From positions 62,001 to 126,000 of the forward strand of contig JBQLZO010000062.1 of NCBI GenBank assembly GCA_052168315.1: 64,000 nt of DNA, read 5' to 3'. Positions 43,211 through 52,762 of the stretch are shown here, piece by piece (positions within the stretch are counted from its first letter, which is position 1; each line of letters starts with the position of its first letter). Position numbers and translations under genes: made by a program. The notes below the pieces were generated by a model, which was not told the origin of the DNA, searched no databases, and worked only from the letters and a program-made list of their open reading frames with translations. The DNA is from JBQLZO01 sp052168315. Lineage in GTDB: Bacteria; Planctomycetota; Phycisphaerae; Phycisphaerales; UBA1924.

Positions 43211-45382
43211 ATGCCGCCCCACGCGGGCGACGCGAGACCTCGCGACACGCCGCTCGAACTCACCACGCCCGTCGAGAAACTCCCGGGCGTCGGCCCCAAG
43301 CGCGCCCGCGCGCTCCGAAGGCTCGACATCCGCGCCCTCGCCCATCTCATCAACCACATCCCATTCCGCTACGAGCGCCACGCCGCCGAAACGAACATCG
43401 ACCAGCTCCCCATCGGCGAGACCATCACCGCACGCGGGCAGGTCACCGCCATGCGCACCGCCGGCGGGCACGGCAAGCGCCGGCGCACCGAGGCCGTCCT
43501 CCATGACGGGCACGGACGCCTCGACCTCGTCTGGTTCAACGCGCCGTGGCTCGCCGACCGGCTCAAAGTCGGCATGACCATCCGCGTCCGCGGCAAGTCC
43601 GCCCTCTACGCCTCCAACCCCAGGCTCACCAACCCCAAGTGGGAGCCCATCGACGATGATGACGCTCCAGAGCCCGCCCAGCAGCGGCTCATGCCCGTCT
43701 ACCCCGCCAGCGAGGACCTGCCCTCCACCCAGATCGCCGCCATCATCGACGCCGTCCTCGACCAGACCCTCCCGCTCCTCGAAGACCACCTCCCCGACGA
43801 CTACCGGCGCGAGCGCGCCCTCCCCACCCTCGCCGACACCTACCGCATGCTCCATCGCCCGGGCGATGAGCCCGAAGCCCAGGAAGCCCAGCGCCGCCTC
43901 ATCTTCGACGAGCTGCTCATGCTCCAGCTCGGCGTGCACATGAAGCGCGCCTGGACCCGCCGTACACTCAGCGCGCCCGCCCTTCGATGGTCCAAGGCCA
44001 TCGACCAGCACATCCGCCAGCGCCTCCCCTTCACCCTCACCGAGGCCCAGGACGCCGTCATCGCCGAGATCGCCGCGGACCTCCAGCGCGACACCCCCGC
44101 CAACCGGCTCATCCAGGGCGATGTCGGCTCCGGCAAGACCGTCGTCGCCCTCTACGCCATGCTCATGGGCGTCGCCTCCGAGCGGCAGGCCGCCCTCATG
44201 GCCCCGACCGAGGTCCTCGCCGAGCAGCACTTCGCGTCCATCAGCGCCATGCTCGAAGGCTCGCGCGTGAGGCTCCAGCTCCTCACCGGCTCGCTCGCCG
44301 AGCCCGACAAGGCCGCCGCCCACGCCGCCATCGAGGCCGGCGAGATCGACATCATCATCGGAACCCACGCCCTGATCACCGAGAGCGTGCGATACAAGTC
44401 CCTCGCCGTCGCCATCATCGACGAGCAGCACCGCTTCGGCGTCCACCAGCGCGCCCGCCTCCGCGAGAAAGCCGCCGGCGATGCCCCCGACAAACAGGGC
44501 TCGCCGCACATCATCGTCATGACCGCCACGCCCATCCCGCGCACCCTCGCCCTCACGGTCTTCGGCGATCTCGATGTCTCCACCATCACCGGGCTCCCGC
44601 CGGGGCGACAGCCCATCTCCACGCGGCTCGTCACCCCGGACCAGCGCGCTGGCGTCTACGACTTCGTCAGGCAGCGTCTCGAGAACAACGACCAGGCCTA
44701 CATCGTCGTCCCCGCCATCGACGCCGACCAGGCCGAACTCCAGCCCAAAGCAGACGCCGCGGAGCCCGCCCGCAAGCTCCGCACCGTCCGCGAGCTCGTC
44801 GCCGAACTCGAAGCCGGGCCCCTGGCGGCACACCGCATCGCCGGCATCCACGCCCGCCTCAAGCGCGCCACCCGCGAGCAGGTCATGGGACGCTTCCGCG
44901 CAGGGCTCGTCCACGCCCTCGTCGCCACCACCGTCATCGAGGTCGGCGTCGATGTGCCAAACGCCACCGTCATGGTCATCGAGGATGCCGAGCGGTTCGG
45001 GCTCGCGCAGCTCCACCAGCTCCGCGGGCGCGTCGGACGCGGAACCAAGCGCTCGGCCTGCATCCTCATCTCCGGCGCCACGACCCCCGAGTCCCAGGCC
45101 CGGCTCGAAGCGTTCGTCAGCACCTCCGACGGCTTCGAGCTCGCCGAGAAAGACCTCGAACTCCGCGGCATGGGCGAGTTCTCCGGCACCAGGCAGTCCG
45201 GCGTCATGCCCTTCCGCCTCGCCCAGTTCCCGCGCGACCTCGAACTCCTCCGCCTCGCCCGCCGCGATGCGGGCGCATGGATCGAGCGATCCCCCGAACT
45301 CGCCGCGCCCACCGAACGACTCCTCAAACGACGCCTCATCAAGGCCCACGGCGAAGCGCTCGGGCTCATCGACATCGCCTAG
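43211..45382 (+). CDS. recG: ATP-dependent DNA helicase RecG
   Basis: A 723-residue helicase for fork regression and Holliday-junction processing. The wedge domain starts with LPGVGPKRARALRRLDI (about 19). Helicase motifs: Walker A GDVGSGKT (about residue 302), IIDEQHRFGVHQR (DExx), TATPIPRTLALT, ATTVIEVGVDVPNAT and QLRGRVGRG. The C-terminal RecG wedge/TRG region is LRGMGEFSGTRQSG. Length is typical. The gene starts 6 bp after the OmpA gene. Confidence 0.95.
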   Translation: MPPHAGDARPRDTPLELTTPVEKLPGVGPKRARALRRLDIRALAHLINHIPFRYERHAAETNIDQLPIGETITARGQVTAMRTAGGHGKRRRTEAVLHDGHGRLDLVWFNAPWLADRLKVGMTIRVRGKSALYASNPRLTNPKWEPIDDDDAPEPAQQRLMPVYPASEDLPSTQIAAIIDAVLDQTLPLLEDHLPDDYRRERALPTLADTYRMLHRPGDEPEAQEAQRRLIFDELLMLQLGVHMKRAWTRRTLSAPALRWSKAIDQHIRQRLPFTLTEAQDAVIAEIAADLQRDTPANRLIQGDVGSGKTVVALYAMLMGVASERQAALMAPTEVLAEQHFASISAMLEGSRVRLQLLTGSLAEPDKAAAHAAIEAGEIDIIIGTHALITESVRYKSLAVAIIDEQHRFGVHQRARLREKAAGDAPDKQGSPHIIVMTATPIPRTLALTVFGDLDVSTITGLPPGRQPISTRLVTPDQRAGVYDFVRQRLENNDQAYIVVPAIDADQAELQPKADAAEPARKLRTVRELVAELEAGPLAAHRIAGIHARLKRATREQVMGRFRAGLVHALVATTVIEVGVDVPNATVMVIEDAERFGLAQLHQLRGRVGRGTKRSACILISGATTPESQARLEAFVSTSDGFELAEKDLELRGMGEFSGTRQSGVMPFRLAQFPRDLELLRLARRDAGAWIERSPELAAPTERLLKRRLIKAHGEALGLIDIA

Positions 45383-45462
45383 CGGCGCATGTGGATCAGC
45401 GTTTTGCGCTGTTCTTCAGAAAATCCTGTTGTCTCCCATCGAACCCACACCACACTGAGGGC

Positions 45463-45966
45463 ATGCCCCACCAAGCCGCCCTCCTCGAGCGCCTCCGGAC
45501 CGCCGTCGGGCAACGCACCTTCAGCACCGTCGCCGAAGCCACCGGCACCAGCGCCGAGACCGTGCGCCGATACCTCGCGAAGGAAAAGACACCCAGCATC
45601 GAGTTCCTCGCCGCCCTCTGCCGCGCGTACAACCTCAACGCCCACTGGCTGCTCATGGGCGCAGGCCCCATGCTCAGAACCGAATCGCCGCACCACGCGC
45701 TCCAGCAGGGCGAGCCCGCCGAACTGCTCTTCGCGGTCGCCGATGCGCTCGAACAACTCGTCGAGCGCGTCGAGCGGCTTGAGTCCATCGTCCACGCGAT
45801 CGAATCTCAGGCATTCGATCCACCCGCCGCCATCCGCGCGCCGCGCCACGCCGGCGATGAGGGCGGCATCGCCGGAACCATCAAGCCCGCCGCGGCCTCC
45901 GCCCCCCAGCGCTCCGACCGCACCGGCAGGCGAAGCCCCCGCCGATCCCCGCGCGACGCCGGCTGA
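45463..45966 (+). CDS. Phage CI-like helix-turn-helix protein
   Basis: 167 residues. An N-terminal HTH (FSTVAEATGTSAETVRRYLAKEKTPSIEFLAALCRAYNLNAHWLLMGAGPM, residues about 19-70) matches the CI/XRE type of repressors. A coiled-coil-like helix (LFAVADALEQLVERVERLESIVHAIE) for dimerisation follows, then an Arg/Pro-rich disordered tail. No phage genes are next to it, so it is more likely a host regulator than a prophage repressor. A short inverted repeat cagcg...cgctg (45397-45411) lies upstream. Confidence 0.8.
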   Translation: MPHQAALLERLRTAVGQRTFSTVAEATGTSAETVRRYLAKEKTPSIEFLAALCRAYNLNAHWLLMGAGPMLRTESPHHALQQGEPAELLFAVADALEQLVERVERLESIVHAIESQAFDPPAAIRAPRHAGDEGGIAGTIKPAAASAPQRSDRTGRRSPRRSPRDAG

Positions 45967-46078
45967 CCCCCCAATTCCCAAGCCAAACCCAGCCCGCCCC
46001 GCCCGATCCATCCGACATCCGCCGGGCCGACAGCCCGCGCGCCGCACGGATCCGCGCCCGAACACCTACCCTCACCCC

Positions 46079-47848
46079 ATGCCCTTCAACGACGAACTCG
46101 CCGATCGATTCGACGAGATGGCATCCCTGCTCGAGGTCCTCGCCGAGAACCGCTTCCGCGTCGCGGCCCACGCCAAGGTCGCGCGCATCCTCCGCGACAT
46201 GACCGACGACCTCAAGCCACTCGCCGAGGACAAACCGGCGCTCACCGCCATCGAGGGCATCGGCGACAAGACCGCCGACAAGATCGCCGAGTACGCCCGC
46301 ACCGGACACATCGAGGAACTCGACCAGCTCCGCGCCAAGGTCCCCGCCGGGCTCACCGAGGTGCTTGAGGTCCCCGGGCTCGGACCCAAGACCGTCGCGC
46401 TGCTCTGGAACCAGCTCGGCGTCACCTCGCTCGAAGACCTCAAACGCGCCATCGAAGACGGCTCGGCCGCGACCCTCCCGCGCATGGGCGCCAAGTCGAT
46501 TGAGAAAATCAAGGCCTCGATTCGCTTCCACGAGTCCTCCGCCGAACGCACACCGCTCGGGCTCGCACTCCCCATCGCCGAACACATCATCGAGTCGCTC
46601 AAGAACGCGGACAAGTCCATCCAGCGCATCGACTACGCCGGCTCGCTCCGCAGGGGCGCCGAGACCATCGGCGACATCGACATCCTCGCGGCCACCAGCG
46701 ATCCCGCAGCCACCGTCGACGCCTTCAAGAACCTCGAAGGCGTCCAGGAAGTCATCGCCAGCGGCGAGACCAAGACCTCCATCCGCTACACCCACGACCG
46801 GCGCACCCTCCAGGTCGACCTCCGCATCGTCCCGAGCGACCGCTACGGCGCAGCGCTGCTCTACTTCACCGGATCCAAGAACCACAATGTCAAGCTCCGC
46901 GAGCGAGCCATCGAACGCGGCATGACCCTCAACGAGTATGGCCTGTTCAAGGAGACCGAAGCGCAGCGCCGCGAGGGATCACCACAGTCACGCGGCGCCA
47001 AGCCCATCGCCGCCGACACGGAGCACAGCGTGTACGAAGCCCTTCAGCTCCCTTTCATCGAGCCCGAACTTCGCGAGGACCGCGGCGAACTCGCCGACGA
47101 CTTCGAGCCGCCGAAGCTCATCAAACTCGAAGACATCCGCGCCGAGCTCCACGCCCACACCACCGCCTCCGATGGCAGGCTCAGCATCGAACAACTCGCA
47201 GAGCACGCGAAGCAGCGCGGCTTCCACACCATCGCCGTCACCGACCACTCCGTCTCGTCCACCATCGCCGGAGGGCTCGACCCCGACCGCCTCCGCCGCC
47301 ACATCGACGCCGTCCGAACCGCCGATGAGAACACCAGGGGGATCACCATCCTCGCCGGCTCCGAGGTCGACATCCTCTCGGACGGATCGCTCGACTACGA
47401 CGACGACCTGCTCGCACAGCTCGACATCATCGTCGCCTCGCCGCACGCGGCACTCACGCAGGACACCGCCACCGCCATGAAGCGGCTCCTGCGCGCCATC
47501 GCGCACCCGCTCGTGAACATCCTCGGTCACCCCACCGGGAGGCTCATCAACCGGCGCGCCGGGCTCGAACTCGAAATCCCCGAACTCGCCGCCGCCGCCG
47601 CGCAGCACGCCGTCGCCCTCGAACTCAACGCCAACTGGATGCGCCTCGACCTCCGCGACACCCACCTCCGCATCGCCATCGAGAAAGAAGCGCTCATCAC
47701 CATCGACTGCGATGTCCACACCCCCGACCACTTCGACCACCTCCGCTTCGGAATCCTCACCGCGCGCCGGGCCGGGCTCGAACCGGACAGATGCCCCAAC
47801 ACATGGACGAAAGCCAGGCTCCACAAGTGGCTCCGGTCCAAGCGCTGA
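46079..47848 (+). CDS. polX: DNA polymerase X with PHP domain
   Basis: A 589-residue repair polymerase of the bacterial PolX type. The N-terminal HhH regions are IEGIGDKTADKIAEYA (about 57) and VPGLGPKTVALL. The nucleotidyltransferase palm has the metal Asps in GSLRRGAETIGDIDIL (about 195-210) and LQVDLRIV, and the thumb has YFTGSKNHNVKLRERA. The C-terminal PHP domain has ELHAHTTASDG, AVTDHS and DCDVHTPD for metal binding, giving 3'-5' exonuclease/AP functions in relatives. Length is typical. Confidence 0.95.
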   Translation: MPFNDELADRFDEMASLLEVLAENRFRVAAHAKVARILRDMTDDLKPLAEDKPALTAIEGIGDKTADKIAEYARTGHIEELDQLRAKVPAGLTEVLEVPGLGPKTVALLWNQLGVTSLEDLKRAIEDGSAATLPRMGAKSIEKIKASIRFHESSAERTPLGLALPIAEHIIESLKNADKSIQRIDYAGSLRRGAETIGDIDILAATSDPAATVDAFKNLEGVQEVIASGETKTSIRYTHDRRTLQVDLRIVPSDRYGAALLYFTGSKNHNVKLRERAIERGMTLNEYGLFKETEAQRREGSPQSRGAKPIAADTEHSVYEALQLPFIEPELREDRGELADDFEPPKLIKLEDIRAELHAHTTASDGRLSIEQLAEHAKQRGFHTIAVTDHSVSSTIAGGLDPDRLRRHIDAVRTADENTRGITILAGSEVDILSDGSLDYDDDLLAQLDIIVASPHAALTQDTATAMKRLLRAIAHPLVNILGHPTGRLINRRAGLELEIPELAAAAAQHAVALELNANWMRLDLRDTHLRIAIEKEALITIDCDVHTPDHFDHLRFGILTARRAGLEPDRCPNTWTKARLHKWLRSKR

Positions 47849-47868
47849 AACGACATACAATCCCGCCG

Positions 47869-48378
47869 ATGCCATCCCAGCCCCCATCGCACACCGCCGC
47901 GACCCCGGCGCTCCAGATCATGGAGCCGCTCTGCGCGGTCTTCCGCAGGCACCTCAAGTCCGTCGGCCAGAAGTACACCCCCGAAAGAGCGCAGGTCCTC
48001 GACGCCATCATCGGGCTCGACGACCTCTTCCAGGCCGACCACCTCATCGAAGAAATGAAACGCGCCGGGCACCGCGTCTCCAAGGCCACCATCTACAGGA
48101 CGATCAAGCTCCTCCAGGAAGCCGGCATCATCCAGCAGGTCCTCGTCAACTCAGAACACGCCCACTACCAGCTCGCCTACGGCCAGCGCCCCCGCGACCT
48201 GCTCATCCTCGTCGACACCGATGAGGTCATCCCCATCGATGTCCCCGAGCTCGTCGCCATCCGCGACCGCATCTGCAAGCAGCACAACATCACCCCGCAG
48301 GGCCACCGCCTCCAGATCTTCGCCACACGCCACGCCGTCGCCCCCCCCAACCCCCCCAGCTCGCCCGCCCCGCGCTGA
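47869..48378 (+). CDS. Fur-family transcriptional regulator without canonical metal ligands
   Basis: 169 residues. The winged-helix Fur domain is clear: GQKYTPERAQVLDAIIGLDDLFQADHLIEEMKRAGHRVSKATIYRTIKLLQEAGII (about residues 33-88). After this, the usual metal-site segment (HHDHxxCxxCG) is replaced by HAHYQLAYGQRPRDLLILVDTDEVIPID, with no Cys pair and only one His cluster (EHAHY). This suggests altered or lost metal sensing, or a Mur/PerR-like site. A disordered tail follows. ATG 47869 is chosen; the ORF extends to 47791 inside polX. Confidence 0.8.
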   Translation: MPSQPPSHTAATPALQIMEPLCAVFRRHLKSVGQKYTPERAQVLDAIIGLDDLFQADHLIEEMKRAGHRVSKATIYRTIKLLQEAGIIQQVLVNSEHAHYQLAYGQRPRDLLILVDTDEVIPIDVPELVAIRDRICKQHNITPQGHRLQIFATRHAVAPPNPPSSPAPR

Positions 48379-48529
48379 AACCGCGCCCCCTCCCGCCGGC
48401 GCGCGCAGCGGGCGTCCGCGGCCACCCACCACGGGGCCGAGAACGCCACGCCGCGCACCATCCTCTCGGATGCGCGAGATTCGCTCGCTCCCCCAACTCC
48501 TCCCACCAACCCCCATCCCCGCGACCGGA

Positions 48530-49090
48530 TCACGCCGCCGTCGGCGCCATCCGCTCGCTCAGCTTCCGAAGACCGCGGTACTTCCAGTTCGTCACCGCGG
48601 ACATCGAAGCGCCCAGCGCCTCGGCCGTCTCACGCAGCGAAAGGCCCTGCAGCACCGTCAGACGCACCGCCGCCTCCTCGTTCGGGCTCAGCGCCGCCAG
48701 GCGGATCTCCTCCGCGTCGTACATGGGCACGCGCATCTGAGGACCGAGCTTCGATTCCATCATCGAGGCCGCCCGCGGGGATTCCTTGCCCAGATACTTC
48801 TGAAACCGAGACGCGGTCCGTCCCTGCCCCCGGATCCGGTTGTGCGCGATCTTGATCAGGTACGAAACCCGGATCTCTCGCGTCCGCAGGTCCGGCATCG
48901 TCAATAACTTGACGAACACATCCTGCGTCACATCCTCCGCGGTCGCCGCGTCGGTAAGTTGTTTGGCGAAGGCGTACACGCGATCGTAAAAGCGCTCCAT
49001 GAGCGCATCGACAACCGCCCGGTCCGATGCTGTGGCCATTCCATGCTCCCAAGCGTCAAGGGTTGGGACAACTGACTTCGGCGTGGCCAT
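48530..49090 (-). CDS. ECF-type RNA polymerase sigma factor
   Basis: 186 residues. Region 2 (LMERFYDRVYAFAKQLTDAATAEDVTQDVFVKLL, RVSYLIKIAHNRIRG) and region 4 (LSPNEEAAVRLTVLQGLSLRETAEALGASMSAVTNWKYRGLRKL) are both present. Longer than usual by 20 residues at the N-terminus. No anti-sigma factor is beside it. The start at 49090 is preferred; a second Met (residue 18, MATASDRA) is possible. Confidence 0.88.
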   Translation of the reverse strand: MATPKSVVPTLDAWEHGMATASDRAVVDALMERFYDRVYAFAKQLTDAATAEDVTQDVFVKLLTMPDLRTREIRVSYLIKIAHNRIRGQGRTASRFQKYLGKESPRAASMMESKLGPQMRVPMYDAEEIRLAALSPNEEAAVRLTVLQGLSLRETAEALGASMSAVTNWKYRGLRKLSERMAPTAA

Positions 49091-49436
49091 CCTGACCACG
49101 CCCCACCAGCAACAAAGATACCCCCGGATTTCCGGACCGCGCCGAAACTCGGACCTTGCCCTGCAAAAACGCCGCACGAAAACATCCCTTTTCGCATCCC
49201 CCAAATCCGTCCCGACGCAACCACGACATCTTGCGCCTACACCCCGAACCAACCACAACGCTCGTCCCACAACCGGGCCGAGCCGCCATCGCCAATCGCC
49301 ACTTCTTCACAACTGAATCTGGATAACCTGTGAAGTGGGCGTGGTCACCATGGCGCGCCTCCGCCAACTCCCGCAACAAACCAAGCGCAACCCCGCGCGC
49401 CAAACCCGCGCGCTGCAGCCGGACCCACCACCCGAA
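49091..49436. other. Intergenic region upstream of the sigma gene
   Basis: Relatively A/T-rich around 49110-49220, so probably the sigma-gene promoter region; a ccgga-tt-tccgg stem lies at about 49128-49139. At 49305-49335 the arms cttcaca and tgtgaag form a 7-bp inverted repeat around 17 nt. No gene recognised. Confidence 0.45.
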
Positions 49437-50420
49437 TCACACCCCGAGCCGCTCACGCAGCAACGCCTGCGAATCCGCGAACGCGATCCGCATAAGCAGC
49501 CGTCGCCGAAACCGAGGCGTGCTCCGGGGGCCCTCGAACCGCCGAGCCACCCGCACCGGGACCCAACCGCACGCCCCCCCGCCCATCCCCGCTTCGAACC
49601 CCACCTCCGAACCCCTCGCATCGCGCCCGGCCATCCCCTCATCATCCCACACCGCCGCCGATTCGCCGATCCGCCCCATCACCGTCGACCACCGCGATCG
49701 CACCACCCACCCCGGGCACTCGAGCAAGCCCCACCCGCACGGCACCTCAGTCGCCCGCAACAACCCCGCCGGGCTCAGCACATACAGATGATCCGCCAGC
49801 CGGTACCGCGCCATCCGGCTGAACTTCGTCCCGCCGTGGATCTGCGCATCGAGCCGATCCAGCCGCCCCACCACCCGCCGATGATCTCGACCGATCACCC
49901 CGCTCACCCGCCCCGCCAGCGCCCCCGGAAACAGGTGCCCCTCGCCCTGGCCGCCCAGCGTGGGATCCCGGCGGAGCGCCTCCAGCTCCATCGCCACCCG
50001 CTCACCCTCCAGGCGTGAACGCAGGGCGGTCAGCCGATCCAGGTCGCCCCGCTCGCGCAGGAAATCACCCCGAGCCTGTTTGCACTCCACGATCACCGTC
50101 GTCGGACGCAGCCGCCCCAGCTTCCCCGAACGCCGCGCCCCGCTGCCCATTTCCGCCGCCCTGTCTCCAGCCCCATCCGCTTCCTCAGCGCCGCCCGCGC
50201 CTCCGAACAACCCTCCCTCGCCATGCCCCACGCGCGCCGACACCAGCCGCCGCATCGCCGCCTCACCATCGCGCCCGCCATCCCGCCGCCCGAACCCCGC
50301 CACATCCACCACATGCCGCCCGATCGGGCAACGCACCTCCATCCCGATAGCCGAGAACCCCCGCGCGCCCAGGTACAGGCACGCCAGCCGCTTCAGGTTC
50401 GCATGCGCGGTCGACTCCAT
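49437..50420 (-). CDS. PD-(D/E)XK nuclease-like protein (MmcB-like)
   Basis: 327 residues. Residues 1-120 resemble the MmcB DNA-repair/PD-(D/E)XK family: ANLKRLACLYLGARGFSAIGMEVRCPIGRHVVDVAGF supplies the Asp, and TVIVECKQARGDFLRE supplies E-x-K. Between them is an atypical 55-residue Gly/Ala-rich insert (about residues 52-105). The C-terminal 200 residues are helical and then Arg/Trp-rich, without a recognised domain. Nuclease activity is inferred only from motif spacing. Confidence 0.65.
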   Translation of the reverse strand: MESTAHANLKRLACLYLGARGFSAIGMEVRCPIGRHVVDVAGFGRRDGGRDGEAAMRRLVSARVGHGEGGLFGGAGGAEEADGAGDRAAEMGSGARRSGKLGRLRPTTVIVECKQARGDFLRERGDLDRLTALRSRLEGERVAMELEALRRDPTLGGQGEGHLFPGALAGRVSGVIGRDHRRVVGRLDRLDAQIHGGTKFSRMARYRLADHLYVLSPAGLLRATEVPCGWGLLECPGWVVRSRWSTVMGRIGESAAVWDDEGMAGRDARGSEVGFEAGMGGGACGWVPVRVARRFEGPRSTPRFRRRLLMRIAFADSQALLRERLGV

Positions 50421-50471
50421 CCCCCCAGTCTAGATCCGATTCGAACACATCCCAAACACACCTCCACGGCC

Positions 50472-52511
50472 TCACCGCTCCGGTTCCTCCTCCGTCCATG
50501 AGCTGATCCGCATCCGCCCCGACCGCCGCCCCGTCCCCGCCGCCGACAGGTCCACCATCTGGTCGACCATCGTTGCGCCCATCACCACCCGCGAGCGCGA
50601 TGGCACCACCGTCTCCGATCGCGCCATCCGACCGTCCGGCGTCACCAGCTCCACCCGGTACGACGCCGCCGGATCCACACCACCGAAGTGCGCCCGCATC
50701 GGCTCGATCCCCGCGAACCCCATCGCGTTGCCCACGATCCGCTGCCCCACCAGCGCCCCCGTCGCATCGAACACCCGGATCGTCGATCCCGGCACATCCG
50801 TGTGCACCAGCAGGTACCGATCGTTCTTGTCCAGGTTCTCGTACAGCAGCGCGGTCATCGACTCGTTTGTGATCGCGATGTCCAGCGCCCCATCGTTGTC
50901 AAAGTCCACCCACACGCAGTGGTGCGCCTTGCCGGAGGTCGTGCAGTTCGCCACCGCATCGTCGACCCGCTCGAAGGTCCCATCGCCCAGGTTCCGGAAC
51001 AGCGCCGCCGGCTCCCCGATCGCCGCCACATACAAGTCGATGAGCCCGTCGTTGTCGAAATCACCCCACGCCGCCGACCTCTGCGCCGCCGGGTACGACA
51101 CGCCCGCGCTGGCCGTCACATCCTCGAACCGACCCTCCACATTCCGGAACAACAGCCCGGGCATCCCCGCCCGCGCATCGGGCACGAACACATCGAACCA
51201 CCCATCGTTGTCGTAATCACCCCACGCCGCGCCGATCTTCCGATCGTTGTGCGTGTCGTACTTGATCCCGCGATCGTTCCGCCGCCACATCCCGTTCCCA
51301 TCCGACAGGATCAGCAGCCCCGTCGACAGGTTGTACAGCGCATCGAGCACCCCATCGCCGTTCGCATCCGCGCCCGACACATAGTCGCCGTTCCCCGCAT
51401 CGCCGAACCCGAAGTCCGAGCCCCGCCGCTCCTCCGGCAACTCGCCCGCCTCCGGCGACACCACCGCCGCCCAGTTCGCGGTGTTCCCCGACAGCGCCAG
51501 CACATCCGGGCGACCGTCCAGATCCAAGTCCATCGCCATCACCGCCTCGCAGTTCCGCGCGCTCGGGATGATCGGCTCTTCCATCTCCACGAACCCGCCC
51601 GATCCATCGTTGAGCAGCCCGTGCACCATGTCGTAGTCATGCGGCACGCCCGCGATGTCCAGCGCCCCATCGCCGTTCAGGTCCACCACCACGCCCTGCC
51701 GGATCAGCGTCTGACCATCGGCCCGCACGCCCACCCGGTCGAATCGCGCCCCGCCCACATTCCGCACCACGCACGAGCCTCGATCGCCCGTGACAAAGCA
51801 ATCCAGATACCCATCGCCATCGAAGTCCGCCCAGTGCATCCCCGACCCGCGATCCATCAGCGTCGTCCAACTCACACCGAACCCCAGCCCGCGCCCCACC
51901 TCGCGGAAGATCGGGCGGTGCGCCGCCGCATCCGCGATCCCCAGCACCCGCACCCGGTCCAGGCACCATGACTCATCATCCAACCGCTGCAGGTTCCGCC
52001 CGCGGAACCCGATCACCACCTCTTCTCCCAACGGTGTGAACTCGATGAACACATTCCGATAGACATCATCCTTGTACCGCGTCGTCCCGCCGATCTCCTT
52101 CTCCCAGACCACGGGCCACTCCCCATACGACTGCGTCGACCACACACCGAAGGTCTCTTCCAGCACCACCTGCCCATCGACCATCACCATGAAGTAGTCC
52201 GGTCCCCAACGCGTGTTGTCACCATCCCACGAGTCGATGCAGTAAAGATCGAACACCAGCGCCAGCCGCTCGCCGGGCGTCACGCCCAGCGTCAGCTCCA
52301 CCGTGTTGTTCGTGTGCCGTCCCAGCACCCGCTTCCCGTCGTTCAGGACAAACGACGCATCGTCGGACCACTCGTTCCCCACGCCGGATGCGAAATCGCT
52401 CTCGTACGGGACCTCAGACGCCCACACCATCCCGGCGCACGCGCACACACCCATCGTCCACGCCGCGCCACGCCATCCGTTCCCAATTCGATCCGCACGC
52501 ATCATCAGCAT
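50472..52511 (-). CDS. Exported FG-GAP/VCBS repeat protein with UnbV-like domain
   Basis: 679 residues. ATG 52511 gives a signal peptide (MGVCACAGMVWA) of about 32 residues. Residues 35-185 are a beta-sandwich (SDFASGVGNEWSDDASF... WCLDRVRVLG). Seven FG-GAP/VCBS-like Ca-binding repeats follow, for example WADFDGDGYLDCFV, DLNGDGALDIAG, WGDYDNDGWFDVFV and WVDFDNDGALDIAI, forming an integrin-type beta-propeller. The C-terminus (IRVFDATGALVGQRIVGNAMGF...AHFGGVD) is an ASPIC/UnbV-like domain. It is probably surface-associated. Function unknown. Confidence 0.85.
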   Translation of the reverse strand: MLMMRADRIGNGWRGAAWTMGVCACAGMVWASEVPYESDFASGVGNEWSDDASFVLNDGKRVLGRHTNNTVELTLGVTPGERLALVFDLYCIDSWDGDNTRWGPDYFMVMVDGQVVLEETFGVWSTQSYGEWPVVWEKEIGGTTRYKDDVYRNVFIEFTPLGEEVVIGFRGRNLQRLDDESWCLDRVRVLGIADAAAHRPIFREVGRGLGFGVSWTTLMDRGSGMHWADFDGDGYLDCFVTGDRGSCVVRNVGGARFDRVGVRADGQTLIRQGVVVDLNGDGALDIAGVPHDYDMVHGLLNDGSGGFVEMEEPIIPSARNCEAVMAMDLDLDGRPDVLALSGNTANWAAVVSPEAGELPEERRGSDFGFGDAGNGDYVSGADANGDGVLDALYNLSTGLLILSDGNGMWRRNDRGIKYDTHNDRKIGAAWGDYDNDGWFDVFVPDARAGMPGLLFRNVEGRFEDVTASAGVSYPAAQRSAAWGDFDNDGLIDLYVAAIGEPAALFRNLGDGTFERVDDAVANCTTSGKAHHCVWVDFDNDGALDIAITNESMTALLYENLDKNDRYLLVHTDVPGSTIRVFDATGALVGQRIVGNAMGFAGIEPMRAHFGGVDPAASYRVELVTPDGRMARSETVVPSRSRVVMGATMVDQMVDLSAAGTGRRSGRMRISSWTEEEPER

Positions 52512-52762
52512 CTCCCGATCCCGCCGCACACCGGACCCCGACGGCCTCGGATCGACCGAATCCCGCGCACCCGCGCCGACACACCGGAACCACCCGCTCG
52601 CGCGCACGACCGGGCATCCGGGCACAACGCACATCCCTCCCGAACCGCGCCTCCGAAGCGCTCCGATAGCCGCGCGCGCCGCGCACCACCCACCCACAAC
52701 AGGGAGCCGCCGATCGCCCCACCGGAGCCGCCCGAATCGGCCGATCTACCATCTCCAACACC

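Noticed and set aside
45397..45411. cagcg...cgctg inverted repeat between recG and the HTH gene
   Set aside because: Only five base pairs; it could be a weak terminator or operator, too short to call.
49318..49326. A DnaA-box-like 9-mer (one mismatch to TTATCCACA on the minus strand)
   Set aside because: Single isolated match with no cluster, no AT-rich unwinding region and no dnaA, so not evidence for an origin.
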